Shown here: positions 45,559 to 58,469 of the stretch, piece after piece
How the letters are laid out: every line of letters begins with the position of its first letter
How positions within the stretch are numbered: position 1 is the first letter of the stretch
Source: Fistularia commersonii
Taxonomy: Eukaryota > Chordata > Actinopteri > Syngnathiformes > Fistulariidae
Direction of reading: 5' to 3'
Length of the DNA stretch: 64,000 nt
Assembly (NCBI GenBank): GCA_037954325.1
Contig: JBBMNZ010000019.1
Coordinates: forward strand, 7,950,501-8,014,500
Notes under the pieces: model-generated
Database searches by the model: none
Told to the model about the DNA's origin: nothing
The model's input: the letters and a program-made list of their open reading frames with translations, nothing else
Program-made: the position numbers and the translations under genes

Positions 45559-46655
45559 AGAAATATGCGATATCTCTCCACTTCTTTAATTTCGTAACCA
45601 CTATGACTTCACATTGCACAAAAAGCTGTCCATTGCTTCAGGAGTGTATGCTCACATCTGATCATGAAGCAAATTATCACACCATATAACTTTTGCACTC
45701 AGATCCATGTAAGACAAGTTTTTCACTATCTTATTTAAATTACCGGTAGTCATGAACCGAAATTATTTTCCATGCAGCAGGACTTTTGATCATGACTTTT
45801 GTAGATGTCAAAGAAAGAGAAACATAACACCTTTTACATTTCATGGCATAATTTGAGATATGTGTTGGACTGGAAACGTTTAGAGAGAAATCCTCAATTA
45901 ACATTACCATGTCTGCAGAGACGATGCCACCAATGGAAGGTCCCTCCTTTTCAGAGGGTCTACTTGCAGGGGTGACCTCTTCTAAATTCAGAACATGAAA
46001 ATGCACTTCAGGCAGACAGCAGATTAGCAGGATTAAGCAAATGGCAAAATTAGCAGATAAAAGCATTACTTCTCATTTTCTTGCACTATTGGCAATTTCT
46101 CATACTTTGATTTTCTGGGCTGATGCTTCTGTTACTGGTGTTAATTTATCATAAAGCCACAGCAGTTTATGCAAAAAAGAAATGCAGCATTATGAAGTGC
46201 GTAAGGCTTGTACTGAAGTAATACACATTGTTAAGATGTATCCCAGTGGAACGATATGAAGTCCTTGAGGTCTTGGTTCATAAAGCAGGAAGTGTAGTTT
46301 GGGTACACACTTTAATAGATTCAGAATTATATGTACATGTATTACTGTGACCTTTCACTGAAATATAGGGCTGCTGAAGCGGATTTATAAAAGACATGAC
46401 AGTATTGTTTTTTAAGTATTAATATTCACTTCATGTAAGTGAACAAAAAGTACTTTAATGAAGATACTTTGATGATTGTTCGATGGATCGGAGTTCATTT
46501 TCACCTCATTCTTTTACCAGAACAGTCCTGTTATTCCTGTAGTCGATATCTATATCTTGTTTTCTAGTTTCTACGAATGTTCTGTTCCTGTGGCTCTCGT
46601 TCTGTCCCAGCATTGATTATTCACACTGAAATAAAAAGTGACCTTTGGATTATAT
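45559..46655 (+). other. mpdz: mpdz 3' UTR (inferred)
   Basis: About 1.1 kb follows the stop without any other gene signal, up to a canonical AATAAA and a downstream GT-rich stretch. A 108-codon frame on the opposite strand (45740-46066) has no family resemblance and is ignored. Confidence 0.6.
46630..46635 (+). terminator. mpdz: mpdz polyadenylation signal
   Basis: AATAAA is followed within about 20-50 nt by T/G-rich sequence (ATGTCCTTGTGC). It is the first strong signal with this arrangement after the stop codon. Cleavage would be near 46650. Confidence 0.6.
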
Positions 46656-48444
46656 CTATGTCCTTGTGCTACCGGAGTGCTTTTTTTTCCTCTCTTTAAA
46701 AAAAATAAAATAAAAAAAACAGAAATAGAATAATTGAAACAATTAAATAGGTCACATTTATTGAGTATAATGAACTACATGGACATTTTCAAAGTTTTAC
46801 AGCCAGTAGAGGTGGTGACAGTTCATTGTGGAGGCTTGCATTCAGCCCTTTCCCATCGATCAGTTTACTGCTAGGGACATAAAACCCTTAAACTTAAGGT
46901 AGGGGTCATGTTTCAATAAATGTTTTAAGTCAGATGTTGAAACATTGCATCAAAGTTCATGAATTATTAATCATAGATGCAGTGGAATGAGCATCTCGGC
47001 GTAAGGCCAAGTGGAACATTTTCTGTTCCTGTTTTAAGAAAATCTCACATATATAATTTATCATCACTTGAGACCTCATGAAAGTCAAGGCATTGAGGTT
47101 CCCCATTAGAATATGTAATACAGTCTGTGACAACAATAGTCCATCTTGTTCAGCTCATGAATCTGAGTTGTCAAGCTCACTTGAAATAAGTTTATTGCAC
47201 GGGTCCTGACAATTTTTTACAGGTAGCCCTCATGACCCATTTCTAAAATGGTCCATTTCAGAAAAGAAATTTAGTTTTTATGCCTTTATAGTGTAACACA
47301 ATAGGTAAAATCAAAAGCAAGTTTTAAAATCTATGTCTCTTTCCCTGAAGAAGTGTGTCTTGTCTGATGGGACAGAGTCCAAAAAAGGTGGAAAACACAG
47401 TTATAATGTTTGCCCAAACAAACATTTATCAAATTTTAACATCTTAAAAAAAAAAAACTGAAACAGGTCTCCATGATCTGCATTGATGTTCAAAACAATG
47501 TTTGACAATTTGAAGCATATTTTACCAAGTATCCGTATCATCAAGTCTCCAGAACTTGAGTTTGTGACTTATCCTTAAATTTTTGGGTTCTTATATCAAA
47601 TTTCTGAAAAAAACTAGCAGCACATCATCCCAATATTCAAAGAGTTCTGTCACATAAACCTGAATAAAACTTGGTCAGCATTCTGAAAATGTGGAAGCTT
47701 GGGCTAATTTTCATGCTTCCTGTTGCTTGGGTGTTTTTTTTTTCATAGTTACCTTTTAGCTTGATTGAAGACTAAAGAAAGATATTGTAAAATAAAGAAA
47801 AGTGAGGCAAGAATCCAAAGCAAAACTTAGAATTTAAAATGAAGGTTAAACTAAATTAACATGCAAGAGGAGAATTAGTTTAACAGCCTGAAATTAATTC
47901 CCCATTGTAGGAATGAAGCTGATTGGTTGGACAAACCTGGGATACATCATGCTGACAAGGGCTGATGAACAGACACACATGAAGTTAATAAGGGGAAATC
48001 ATACAGCAGCTGGTTGGTGGCACGTTGATGGGAAAACGGGCAATATGAGGTGAGGAAAAATTTAGGCAACAGTTAATTCACAGAAAAAAACACAGAGGAC
48101 AACACTTAAAAAAGAGCATAAATACAGAGTTCGCTAAACTAAACCTGAGAACATCACTGAAACACAAAAACAGAAAATTCTTCAACTATCTAACTGAATG
48201 ACAAAAATCAATGGAACAGAAAAGAAATATGTGGTTCCATTCTGAAAGCCAGAGGAGGCACAGTGGCCTAAAACATTACAAATTATTAGGCAGAATTTTA
48301 CAGACTCTGTTCTTTCCTTTCGAACTTGTTTTTCCCCTTCGAAAGCAACATAAGGAAAATCGATACCTTCTGGGCAAATAACAGAATCACTTGTCAAATT
48401 TTGACTGCCGCCTGATCTCTCATTTTCCATTATTCCCCATTGTA
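46656..48444. other. Intergenic sequence downstream of mpdz
   Basis: No gene, RNA or named repeat is recognised. An A-rich run lies at about 46698-46720 and another at 47447-47458. Confidence 0.55.
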
Positions 48445-48930
48445 CAAAGGGTGGGCAAACTACGGCCCGCGGGTCACATCCGGCCCATTGGCCTTTTAAT
48501 GCGGCCCGCCAAAGATTGGTGCAGAATAAATTCTTGATGTGAATGATTGAATGATTGGATCAATGAATGTGGAAGCTCAAAGAGGAGATCATTTCATTTT
48601 TGGAGCTACTTGAGAATTTTCCTGAGCTGAATGACACAGATTGGCTTTATGATTTAGCCTTTACGTAGACATACTGACAAACATGAATGAGCTGGACTGA
48701 AGCTACAAGGGAAAAAAAACGGTTTGTGCATGAAATGCAAGCAAACGTCAGAGCCTTCAAATCAAGCTAGTTTTAGTTTCAAAGCAAATCTCAAACAATG
48801 TTCAGACAAATGTCAGACGAGTCTAATATGTACCGTTAACAATTGTGTTTTTTTTTTTATATGTATTGTATCTTGTCCTGACCCGGCCCGTCTGTCAAAT
48901 TTTAACAGCCAATGCGGCCCCCATAGTATA
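48445..48930 (+). mobile_element. hAT-type DNA transposon remnant
   Basis: The left end is GGGTGGGCAAACTACGGCCCG, the typical start of a vertebrate hAT family. Near the right end come ACCCGGCCCGTCTGTC and AATGCGGCCCCCATAG. Internal + strand pieces resemble the middle of the hAT transposase related to GTF2I-repeat-like proteins: LLENFPELNDTDWLYDLAF, then NMNELD, with stops between. It is an internally deleted, non-functional copy. Confidence 0.7.
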
Positions 48931-51900
48931 TCATCAGGCTATGGAAAGCATTTTTAGGGTAGTTGAATTTAAATATAAAGAAGTAAATTTGTGAAAGATG
49001 AACACAATTTGCTTGTAGGGTGGATATATAATCATTGCTCTAACATAACTTTTTAAGTTGTTTTGTTTTTTTGTTCACTAAAAAGAGAAGTTCGTCATCC
49101 AATAACAGGTGGAGACCACTACAGGCAGCTGCTGCAAGCCAAACCATATGCCACTGTAGTGCAAGTATCAGACAGCTGAGCTTAGATTTCCCACAAGCAC
49201 CTGTTGTTTGAATGATTGCAGAAGGCTGAGGTTATACACCCAGCCCCCATTCAGATCAAGAGATGCTGGTCGGTTTACTTAAGGCTTGTCTGCACATGCC
49301 TTTGAGATGTGACTTCAGATCCGGCCACTGCACCATTCTCCACTCCAAATTGGAAAAAATTATGTCACTCCAAGAAACAGTAGCACTAAAGCAGTGAAGC
49401 TTGAACAGACAAATTTATCAAAATGTCACTCAGGTTTCTCTTTATATTTTCATGAGAGTTTCCCATGAACAAGCCTTCGTCTTTGACCTCATAAACCAAA
49501 GTTATAGCCGAGACACTTTTTATGTCTTGTTGCAGACAAAATGTCAACTCCATAACTAATGCGTTTGACCCAGCAGCTTTAGACGGAGACAGCGATTCAA
49601 GCTTGTCACTGCCTGTTCAAACATTTCCGAGCTGGCACCATGACTCATCCAAGCCCCTCAGTCATGATGCAGAGTTTAAGAAAATAGAAAACTATAAGGA
49701 AGATTGGGGCATGATGACTCAACAAATGTACTTGCTTGGGAAAGCCTTGCACTTCTTATCGCAGTTTTGGTAATGTTATGCTATCAAACGGATCAAAATG
49801 GGAACAGAAAATTTATTTGATAATTATAGTCAAAAATATAAATATCATTCAGTTTGGGAAACAGGTTGATTTTATTTAGGAAGCCCCTAATAGGCTATTT
49901 ATGCCATTACTTGAATTGGATGAATCCAAGACCCTCTAAAATTGTAAAATGGCATTGTTATTTTTTTAAGTAATATTCATAGTCCTCTTAAATGGATTTT
50001 GAAGTATATATTCTCATCCCTCTTAAGTTTGACAATTCTTGTACATTAAATAATCTCACAGTTGAGCTCCCATTTTCTCATCATGAAAAACCCAAAAAGT
50101 GCATACAGTTTCATTTTGACAGTATTTTATAAAAATCGAAACTTCTAGTTTACTGTCATTCATTATCTAGTTCTATTAATTGGCACTCTTTGGCCAATGT
50201 TTCACATTTGCATTAGAAAATGCTACCATGCCCTGTTGCAATACTATTTACATCCGTACCCATGCTTGAAAATTGGCTAAATATTATGCAAGCTTTGTTG
50301 CTATGCTTGTAACGGGACACACTGAGCTGTCACAAAGGAACACTTCTTGGAAAAGCCACCTTGTTTGACGTCATGGAAATAAATGCCTTTTGTTTGATTA
50401 TCAAGTAAGTGTGAGACGTCGTCTTCAGTTCATGAAAGTTCATCTTTCTGAGCATGCCCTCAAAATACTCATGAATGCATAAACCCGCAAACGTAGATCA
50501 ATTTCTACTGTGGCATTTGTGTAAAATTGCTCCGTGACCGAGACCACAATACTTTCCCTCCTTCAGAAAAGCCACTGGTTTCAGAGAAAAAAAGATCCTA
50601 GACTCATGTAAGAAGCGTCATGTTGTTTCCAGAATGATGCAATGTTCTTCATTTTTTGGTGTCAGTGCCAGTCAGATTCTTGTGATCCTGTCAAGTCGGT
50701 GGCGCGTGCTGAGAAATTAAAGGTGACAGGAGCTGATGACAAACACTTACAGGTCAGATGTCATAAACCTTTATCTAAGCTTGAAATTGGTTCAAAAATT
50801 GAAGTGTAAGAAATAAAGAATATTTGTTTTGCACTCACACGGGGACAACTTTTAAAAATATGTCAGTTCATAGCAACAACAATTAAACAGTAAATGAGTC
50901 CAAGCAGACACTCAGTTCAAGTCAAGGGAAGTTCTTCATAGCCTCTGTTTACAACTCAAAATTTTGAGCCCCTTATAACTTATGTTGCCTAACTTCCAGA
51001 GGTGACAAAAATAAACATAGCCCCCCCCCTTTTGACTAAATAGTCAGAAGCAAACACATAATTTTCTTCTTCAGGTTCCTTCCTCTCAACACTTAAAATG
51101 ATGCCAGACCCATACTTCAAAACTTGAAATTATTATCATTTACAATGATTTCCTTATTACTGCACAACCTCAACTCAGAAGATGGTCCCTATTGTTAAAA
51201 GATGCAGATCCAATGAACTTGTGACATCCTGCAGAATTCGGATTTCCTCCCTCACCTTTGGTTTGTTTACACAAAAAAGGAGTGTGAGGCCACTATTGAC
51301 AGAGACAACAGAGGACATGTTCAGCGAGGGAACACCAAACAGACATTTAGTGTTTGGGGCTGAACCGTTTAAACTTTAGTTATTACATGTTTGCAGTGCA
51401 AACAGTCGACTCAGCTCTGACTCTGACAGCACAATACATGGCACTTGTTTATGACACATCTCCTTGTGTAGTTCTCCGTGTGACCAGCCACTTGATAACA
51501 GGGAGTTAATTCTCCACACTACTGTTCTTAAATGCTTAGTGAGTCTGTTGCTCTGGGCATGTTTGCATTTCAGTTATAGCTTCAAATTACATCACCCTGA
51601 CTGCAGCCTGATAAGGCCAAGAGTGTAATCATTGCTTTATGAGCTGTGTGTGAAGTAATGTGGTGACACAATTGCTGAGAAATGTTTGCAGAAGGTGGAA
51701 GAATCACCTGCATGTGTCGGTGAGAGGCTTTTGTGTCTGACCTTGAGGGAGGACTTGTGTGCCAGGTTGTTGAACCTGCCTTGCTGGATGAAAAAAAGAA
51801 AATTGCATGATTTCATATGTATAAAAGGTCTTTTATGCAGATGCACAGCAGTGTTTGTTCAGCATTTGTTAATGTGCTGCATTATTGACAGGTCTAAAAA

Positions 51901-54900
51901 TAAAACTGTTCAATTGATCTCAGAGCAGGATGGAAAAAAAAGCCAGCAGTGATTATGCCTCTGGCCCTCATTGGCATTTGTGCCCATTTTCCATTACCAT
52001 TGATCAGCAAACCAACCATTCTATTGGAAGTGTCAAATTAAATGACAAACAATGAATCACCAATTCTGAAAATGGCCCTTTTTCAGGCTTTTCACTTGAA
52101 TATCTAACTATTGAGTCATGCCAAGCGCCTTTTATTATTCCGGAGATGACATTTTGGAAGTACCTGTTACCGCTCCTGAGAATAATGACTAACGATTTGA
52201 CCCCCATTTCAGCTGGGTTTACAATTGTTTAAAATTATAAATTGCAGTGGCAGGGTGAGAATAGAAACATAATTCACAAGATGATGTCAGCTTCTGGGAA
52301 AAAAAAGGAAAACTGGCCATTTATATTCAAACCCAGGTTTTTCTATTATCCTTGGCCTTGCTTGTTACTAATTCAATATGTACATCCTACAATATTAACC
52401 CACCTTAACCTGAAATTAACTTTCAAATATTGCTAAAATTAGACTGCTTGTTTTCGCTCAGGTATTTGCTCTGACCTAAAATCTCTATGATGACACTACA
52501 AAGGTGGAATCAAGTCACTGATTTGCAATGGAGTCAAGCTGTATTATTTACCCCATATTGCAAAATTAATTCCATCAGTAAGACAGAAAATCTGAATCCT
52601 TTCAGGAACTGGACCAAACCATCACTCATGCTTTTGTTGTATGTGTATAGAGGGAAGATAATACAGGAGCTTCCCACTTATGGACACAGTTGTTCACAAA
52701 TATATCTTTTAAGTTTTTGTAATGCGTCTATCTTCAACCAAATATTTTTAAAGGATTCAAACTCCAAAATAAATATGCCTGACAATTACAACCCTGACGT
52801 CCCTGAAACTAGCTAATTCTTAAAAATACAAGCAAGTCCACACTTTTAATCTATATTAAACTGAAGTTGATTTTGAAATTTGGCAATAATTATTGATAAC
52901 ATATGCAATATTTAGTCACTGTTCCCTCAGATCCACCCAGACTTTGACAATGACGACTCTAAATCACTAATCAACAGGGAAAACTATTCAATTATTCATA
53001 GTCTGCCTATAAAGGCAGTCAAATAAATGTCAGCTTTCAAGAAGCTATTAGATAGCAGAAGAATTCAGTTTGATTCAAATTGAACACATTCATCTCAGAT
53101 GGATCCAAGTACATATATATATATATATATTGCATGTACTGGATATATAACTATTCCAAAGGTATCTTGTTAGAATGACATTTTATTTTCTTCCTTTTTT
53201 TCAACTACAGTGATACATTTGCTTCTCTGTGGCCTGAACAAACATTGCTGTGATAGAGCTCAGCATGCCTCTGCTATTTAAATCTACTTTTCTCTATCCT
53301 TTCCTTGATTTATGAGGGCACCCTGCGGGGTGAGGCAGTGAGGACGTGCACTTGGCTCTAAATGAGACCACAGCACGACTCAGCAGCCCTTTGAAACATG
53401 TTTACATGTCCCTCGCCAGGTGAATAAATCCTCCTGGTTTGTGCCTGACTACTGTCCTTAAAACATTTGGCGTCACTGCATGTTTTTGCATTATTTGTGT
53501 TTTTACTTGGATTCTAACAGCCAATCTGTCTCAGGACATCCCCGAGTCATTCAAATGTCAGCAAAAGAAAGAAGAAGAATAACATTTTCCACCATGAAAT
53601 AAGTTTGTGCCCACAGGCAACTTTAAAACTGGATTCCATGGATGACTGTCTTTTTCTCTACTTTTGTTTGACTGTCACTCTACCAATATTGAATAAACGT
53701 GAGTGGGTGATGACGTTTGTCCTAAAAAGATAAGCACACATGCTCTGGCTTATTCTGTAATTCACCTAAGGGTAGAGGGTTTATAGGCCTCTTAAGATGT
53801 ATGAAACAAGACACGCATGCAGACCACATCAAATGGAATTTTAAATGAACACCTGTTACACAAGCATGACTTAAACACACTGCAGGCACATACTTAAAAA
53901 CCTCATCTCTGAAGAATTACATTCATATACTGCTATTTAGTTTTGTCAGAAAATGCTTACAAGGCACTGATGTCAACAGCATTTTCTGCATTTCTGAATT
54001 TTCTTGTCTTATTACATTACATTGGGGCAGGTTCAGTCATCCCATGAGAATATGTAATTAGCAAAAACAAACATGAAGTCAATGAGGAAATCATCACACA
54101 GAAGTGCTGGGAAAACTCTCCATCTGGCTTGCATGACTGTTAATCATAAGCATCTGAACCGATTATGCTCTGGTGAAGTCTTGCTATGTTAATCTTGGTT
54201 CACGCAGGAAAGTCAAAGGTATTCACAATAATAAAACTGGATTACTTGCACCTGCACAGGCAGTCATTTTTGTTGTTGTCAAATTAACACAATTTTGTGC
54301 ATCTCTTTTACCAGCCACAGTGAGTGAACAGCCAAAACATAGGGCTGCAGGGCTCTCATCATATCATACTAATGTTCAAACAACTTATTGTGTACTTGCA
54401 TTTTTGGAAACCATACATTCTCTCTCATGTGAAATGACAATTGACATAAAATACCGCTAAAAATGATCTTTCAAGAATGCAACCAATTCTTTGCAAAACT
54501 TCGTCACCGATTGACATTCCTGATAAGAGTGACTTGAACATTTGACTGACTTTCATGTGACTGTAGAACTTGACTTTTCTATGTGAATGAAGAGAGCTCA
54601 AGTTTCGTTTCAAAATGTTCAAGACTAATTCATTTCAAATTTAAAACATTTATCTTTATTCTCATTCTTTGATCAAGGGGCTCATTTGAACCAAAAAGTA
54701 GATGATTGAAACACAAAAAGATAATAGAATCCGGGGGAAGAATGGCATTTCTGCAGCATAGGCCTCTTTTTCAAACCCTCGCAGCCATGCATTCATCCTC
54801 CCTATGTTTGCACAAGTGGGCACTGATGGAATCTGGCTTTCACATTACTTGTCAAGACAGGAATTATTCAGCAATATAATTTCCATTTCCCAGCCGTGTA

Positions 54901-57900
54901 AAACGTAGTAGAACACAACTTAAATGCATTAACACAAGAACTGTAGATGTGGCTTTCTGAGTAAAAAATAGCAGTTACATCTCTTTTTCCAAACTACCAA
55001 ATGCTGTAATTTGGTGCATTAAGCAATAACTGCTCTCTTATTTGGCTCCCAAGGCTTTTTGGAGCCTCTACAGTTTTAAATCTGGGCTATATAAACAGTT
55101 ATTCGAGGACTTTTTAACTTTCTGCAAACTCAGTGGCCATTATTGGTCTTTCAGCAAAAAATGTCACTATCACCTGTACAGCTGCAGCAGTGACACATAC
55201 ACAATTAGACGATGTCACAGTAAGCAATGATTCAAAGATGACCTTGTACGAAGACAATCATTAACACAAACAGCCTGCAGCCTGAACTGTGTTGGGTCAT
55301 CTGACATTCTCTGCAAGCACACTCTGTACAAACTGCAGGAAATGGTAGTTGCACGACTGCTTTAAAGCTGATGTCAGTCAGGGTGGCCAGAGCTGTATTA
55401 CTGATTGCCGGGTTAACTGCATCTGAGAGCAACTACAAACAGACGAGCACAAAAAGTCTAAAGTGATAATATAAAAACTAATGATTAAAAAAGGCTGGTA
55501 TGATCCACTGCTGTGACCCTCCCCTGGTACCAGAAGTCTCCTGAGTCCTATCAGTAACAGCCTGCTAAGAGGCTTTATGTCCCACCACAAAGAGCTAACT
55601 GTTAGTCCATGGAGACATCCCAGGAGTCAGCCGAGACAGGTGGCTATCCCCACAGGGTATGTTCATGGGGGCAGGGAGGCAGAATGTTGGTTGTAATCAG
55701 AGACAAGTCAAGACAAAAGCATGGTGTTATTTCAGTGGTGTGGATTTCCAACTACTGAATGTGCAAGTTAAATGTTTGGTTCAAGGAAGACTGAGGTTAA
55801 CTTGAAGGAGAATCCAATATGATCAGGATTTTACACACTAATTATATGTCAAGCCCCTTTTTATTAATAAAAAAAACTAATAAAACCTGAACATTTATGT
55901 TTTTCATATTTTCCCACATTTAAAGAAGTAATTTTGAATTTATTTGAGTTAGATTGCGTCCTTATGCTTTTAGGTCCCCCCGATGTGTCTGTGACTGCAA
56001 CCTGATATCCAACAGTTTAAGATTTGATAGTCATTTCCTATTGGAAGACATGGGCCTGTTAAAGAAAATTTGGGTGATAAAAAGAATGAATCAGCTCATC
56101 TAATATAAGACAATTAAAATGTACCCAAGTATTTACAAATATGCTTCAAAACTGCTCTATTGTGGAGAGCTAAAAGCCAACTCCAGCAGAATTGAGCATG
56201 TGTGAAACCACACATTTTTGAGAGGGGACATAAAGAGGGTACCTAAAACATCTTTTTTGGTTAACCCTTAACCCACCATGATTTTCAAGGTCTTGTTCCT
56301 CTCAGCCAAGCGTATTCAAGCAAAATCATCAAGGTTCTACAAAATTTTGAAAATGCAGAGAAGGGTTGCAGAGGAGTGCAACTATTTAAACTAGAACTTC
56401 AATATCACTTGAAACATTTGTCATTTGTCCTGGAGGAGAGAGAGGATTTTAATTTGTCAGGTCTGTTTGAGTCCGTCCCTTTTGGACAACACAAATAATT
56501 AAATATGACTGTTTTATTTGTTTGTAGTGACCTCAAAATAAATGGTGTAAATATTAATGATTATATACATTACTTTATGTAAATAAAAATGGCGAATATT
56601 TGCCACAAGTAGACTGCAGGAGGGCTTCTATAGAACAGTGAGTGCATAGTGTTTGTGCTTTTCTCAAGAGGATCACATCTCATTGCCAGGAAGGACGATG
56701 GATTATGAGAGGGTGCAGACGGAATGCATCGGAAAATCGAATATTGCAGTGATGAGGAAATGGCAGGACTTTGAAACAACATGTAGAATCCTGCAGACAG
56801 ATTGACGACTTGCAAAAAAGTTCCAGTATTGGTGATGGAAAAATAAAAATAGGACGGAGGGATGAACTGCATGGTCTTGTTCTAACTGACATGCTTGCAG
56901 CGTATCCGAATAAAATTCTTCTTTCAAATTCAGTGTGAGCCTTGAAGAAACACCAGATTAACATATTTTATGGGAACTGTTATATTTAATACTTGCAACG
57001 CATTGCCTGAATAACTATCATATCAAAATGCCACATAAAGTAATAAAAATGCAATAACGCAGACAGAAACATAATGAATGTGACAATGTACACCCAGATC
57101 ATGCAAAACATCAGTGCAATGTTTCACACATGTTAGGGGTCAATTAATTGCAATGCTCTCCAGTTGACCCTGAGACACTTTTATTTTTCCTGAATCAGTT
57201 CCCAAGGAGTTTCGAAGCAGTTAAGCCATTTGTCCAGAACGGTCTTTCAAGCAGTGTTTGTAAACCCCAGCCCTATTTCTTTAAATGACATGGCTTTATC
57301 ATGTTGCCAGGAAACACTTAAAAAGATTTTTGACCTTTTGCCATCGTCTTGCCTGCTGCTCTGAGTTGTCTATATTCCTCAAGAATACAAGGAAACAGCA
57401 GCGTGAGAATATTTTTGAGAAGGAAGTTTGTTTCCTTATTTGGCTGCTTATGTGTCTTATCCAGTACTACAAATTAGACGCATTCCCAGATGGCCAGTTT
57501 AAACTTGAAAGCTTATATGATAACACTTTTGAATTTCTATCCCGCACTAAAGACTCAAAGTTGTCTGTCACAGAACAACATACTCAGACCCTCTCACAGG
57601 GTCACTGTGCCGTGGAAAGAAAAACCCTTTGATTCTTAATGTAGCCATGGAAAGGCTTCCTGGCCTGGATAGAAAGAGCAAAAGGGAGTGAAAAAAGGGA
57701 GGATCAAATAGGATAGCGTTTTGCTTTGTTCTGTCCTTTCTATCTGTTTAAGGCTCCTGACTGATGTAGCCTGTTGTTTAATCTCAGCTAGATCAACAGC
57801 TCTGCCCGCTTTAGTCTGGTCAGGAAGAGAGGCTTTCAGTCCAGATAGTATCGAACCAGGCTCGGATGTCACAGGGCTACCCAGCACATTTCAGTCCCCC

Positions 57901-58041
57901 AACAGTCAAAAATGTGTTTTGCTTCTTGTTGATACACTTGGATGTCCTTGTTTCACTGTGTGGAATGAGGCCAGGCGGCGGACATATGGTTCCCTGGGAG
58001 GGTAAAGGAGAACACCCCTTGGTCTTCTATAATTATCTATA
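48931..58041. other. Intergenic desert between mpdz and lurap1l, left part
   Basis: Nine kilobases without a supportable gene. Open frames of 60-115 codons (for example 49522-49773, 52487-52816, 57285-57632) lack splice context, codon bias or family similarity. A TA patch lies at about 53111-53130. Several non-repetitive stretches (about 51590-51720, 52000-52210) look like candidate conserved non-coding DNA, but this cannot be judged from one sequence. Confidence 0.5.
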
Positions 58042-58218
58042 ATAATTATAATTTATCCTTTATTAATCCCCATGGGGAAATTCATTCTCTGCAATTAACC
58101 CATCACGGATGAACCATGAGCAGTAGGCTGCTGTTGACCAGCGCCGGGGGAGCAATTAGGGGTTCAGTGTCTTGCTCAACAACACTTCGACACACTAGGA
58201 GGAGCCGGGAACACCACT
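58042..58218 (-). repeat. tRNA-derived SINE, copy 3 (head-truncated)
   Basis: The reverse complement reads CGAAGTGTTGTTGAGCAAGA, then CACTGAACCCCTAATTGCTC, then TTTCCCCATGGGGATTAATA, closely matching copy 1. The tRNA-like head is mostly missing. Confidence 0.75.
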
Positions 58219-58377
58219 GTTATATTATTTAGCATCAGAATTTGAATAATAGCAATAGCACTTTCAGCATTTTGAATTTCTTTTAATTTGTTTGTGTTGC
58301 ATTCATTCTATTTTTCTTTTATCAATTTTCAAGATAAAGTTTAGTTAATATTGATTTGAATACCTAAATACACAAAT

Positions 58378-58389
58378 ACACACACGCAT

Positions 58390-58438
<49 letters not shown>

Positions 58439-58469
58439 TATATATGTATTTTTTTTTGGGGGGGGGGGA
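58378..58469. repeat. Compound (CA)n(TA)n microsatellite with G run
   Basis: A CA-rich tract passes into TATATA at about 58410-58446, then a T run and a 10-base G run just after 58456. It is low-complexity sequence. Confidence 0.9.

Noticed and set aside
49522..49773. 83-codon frame in the intergenic region
   Set aside because: No recognisable domain, no neighbouring exon in frame and no promoter signal. Most likely chance.
56570..56964. Three overlapping - strand frames of 74-100 codons
   Set aside because: They overlap in different frames without similarity to a known family, which points to a chance stop-poor stretch.
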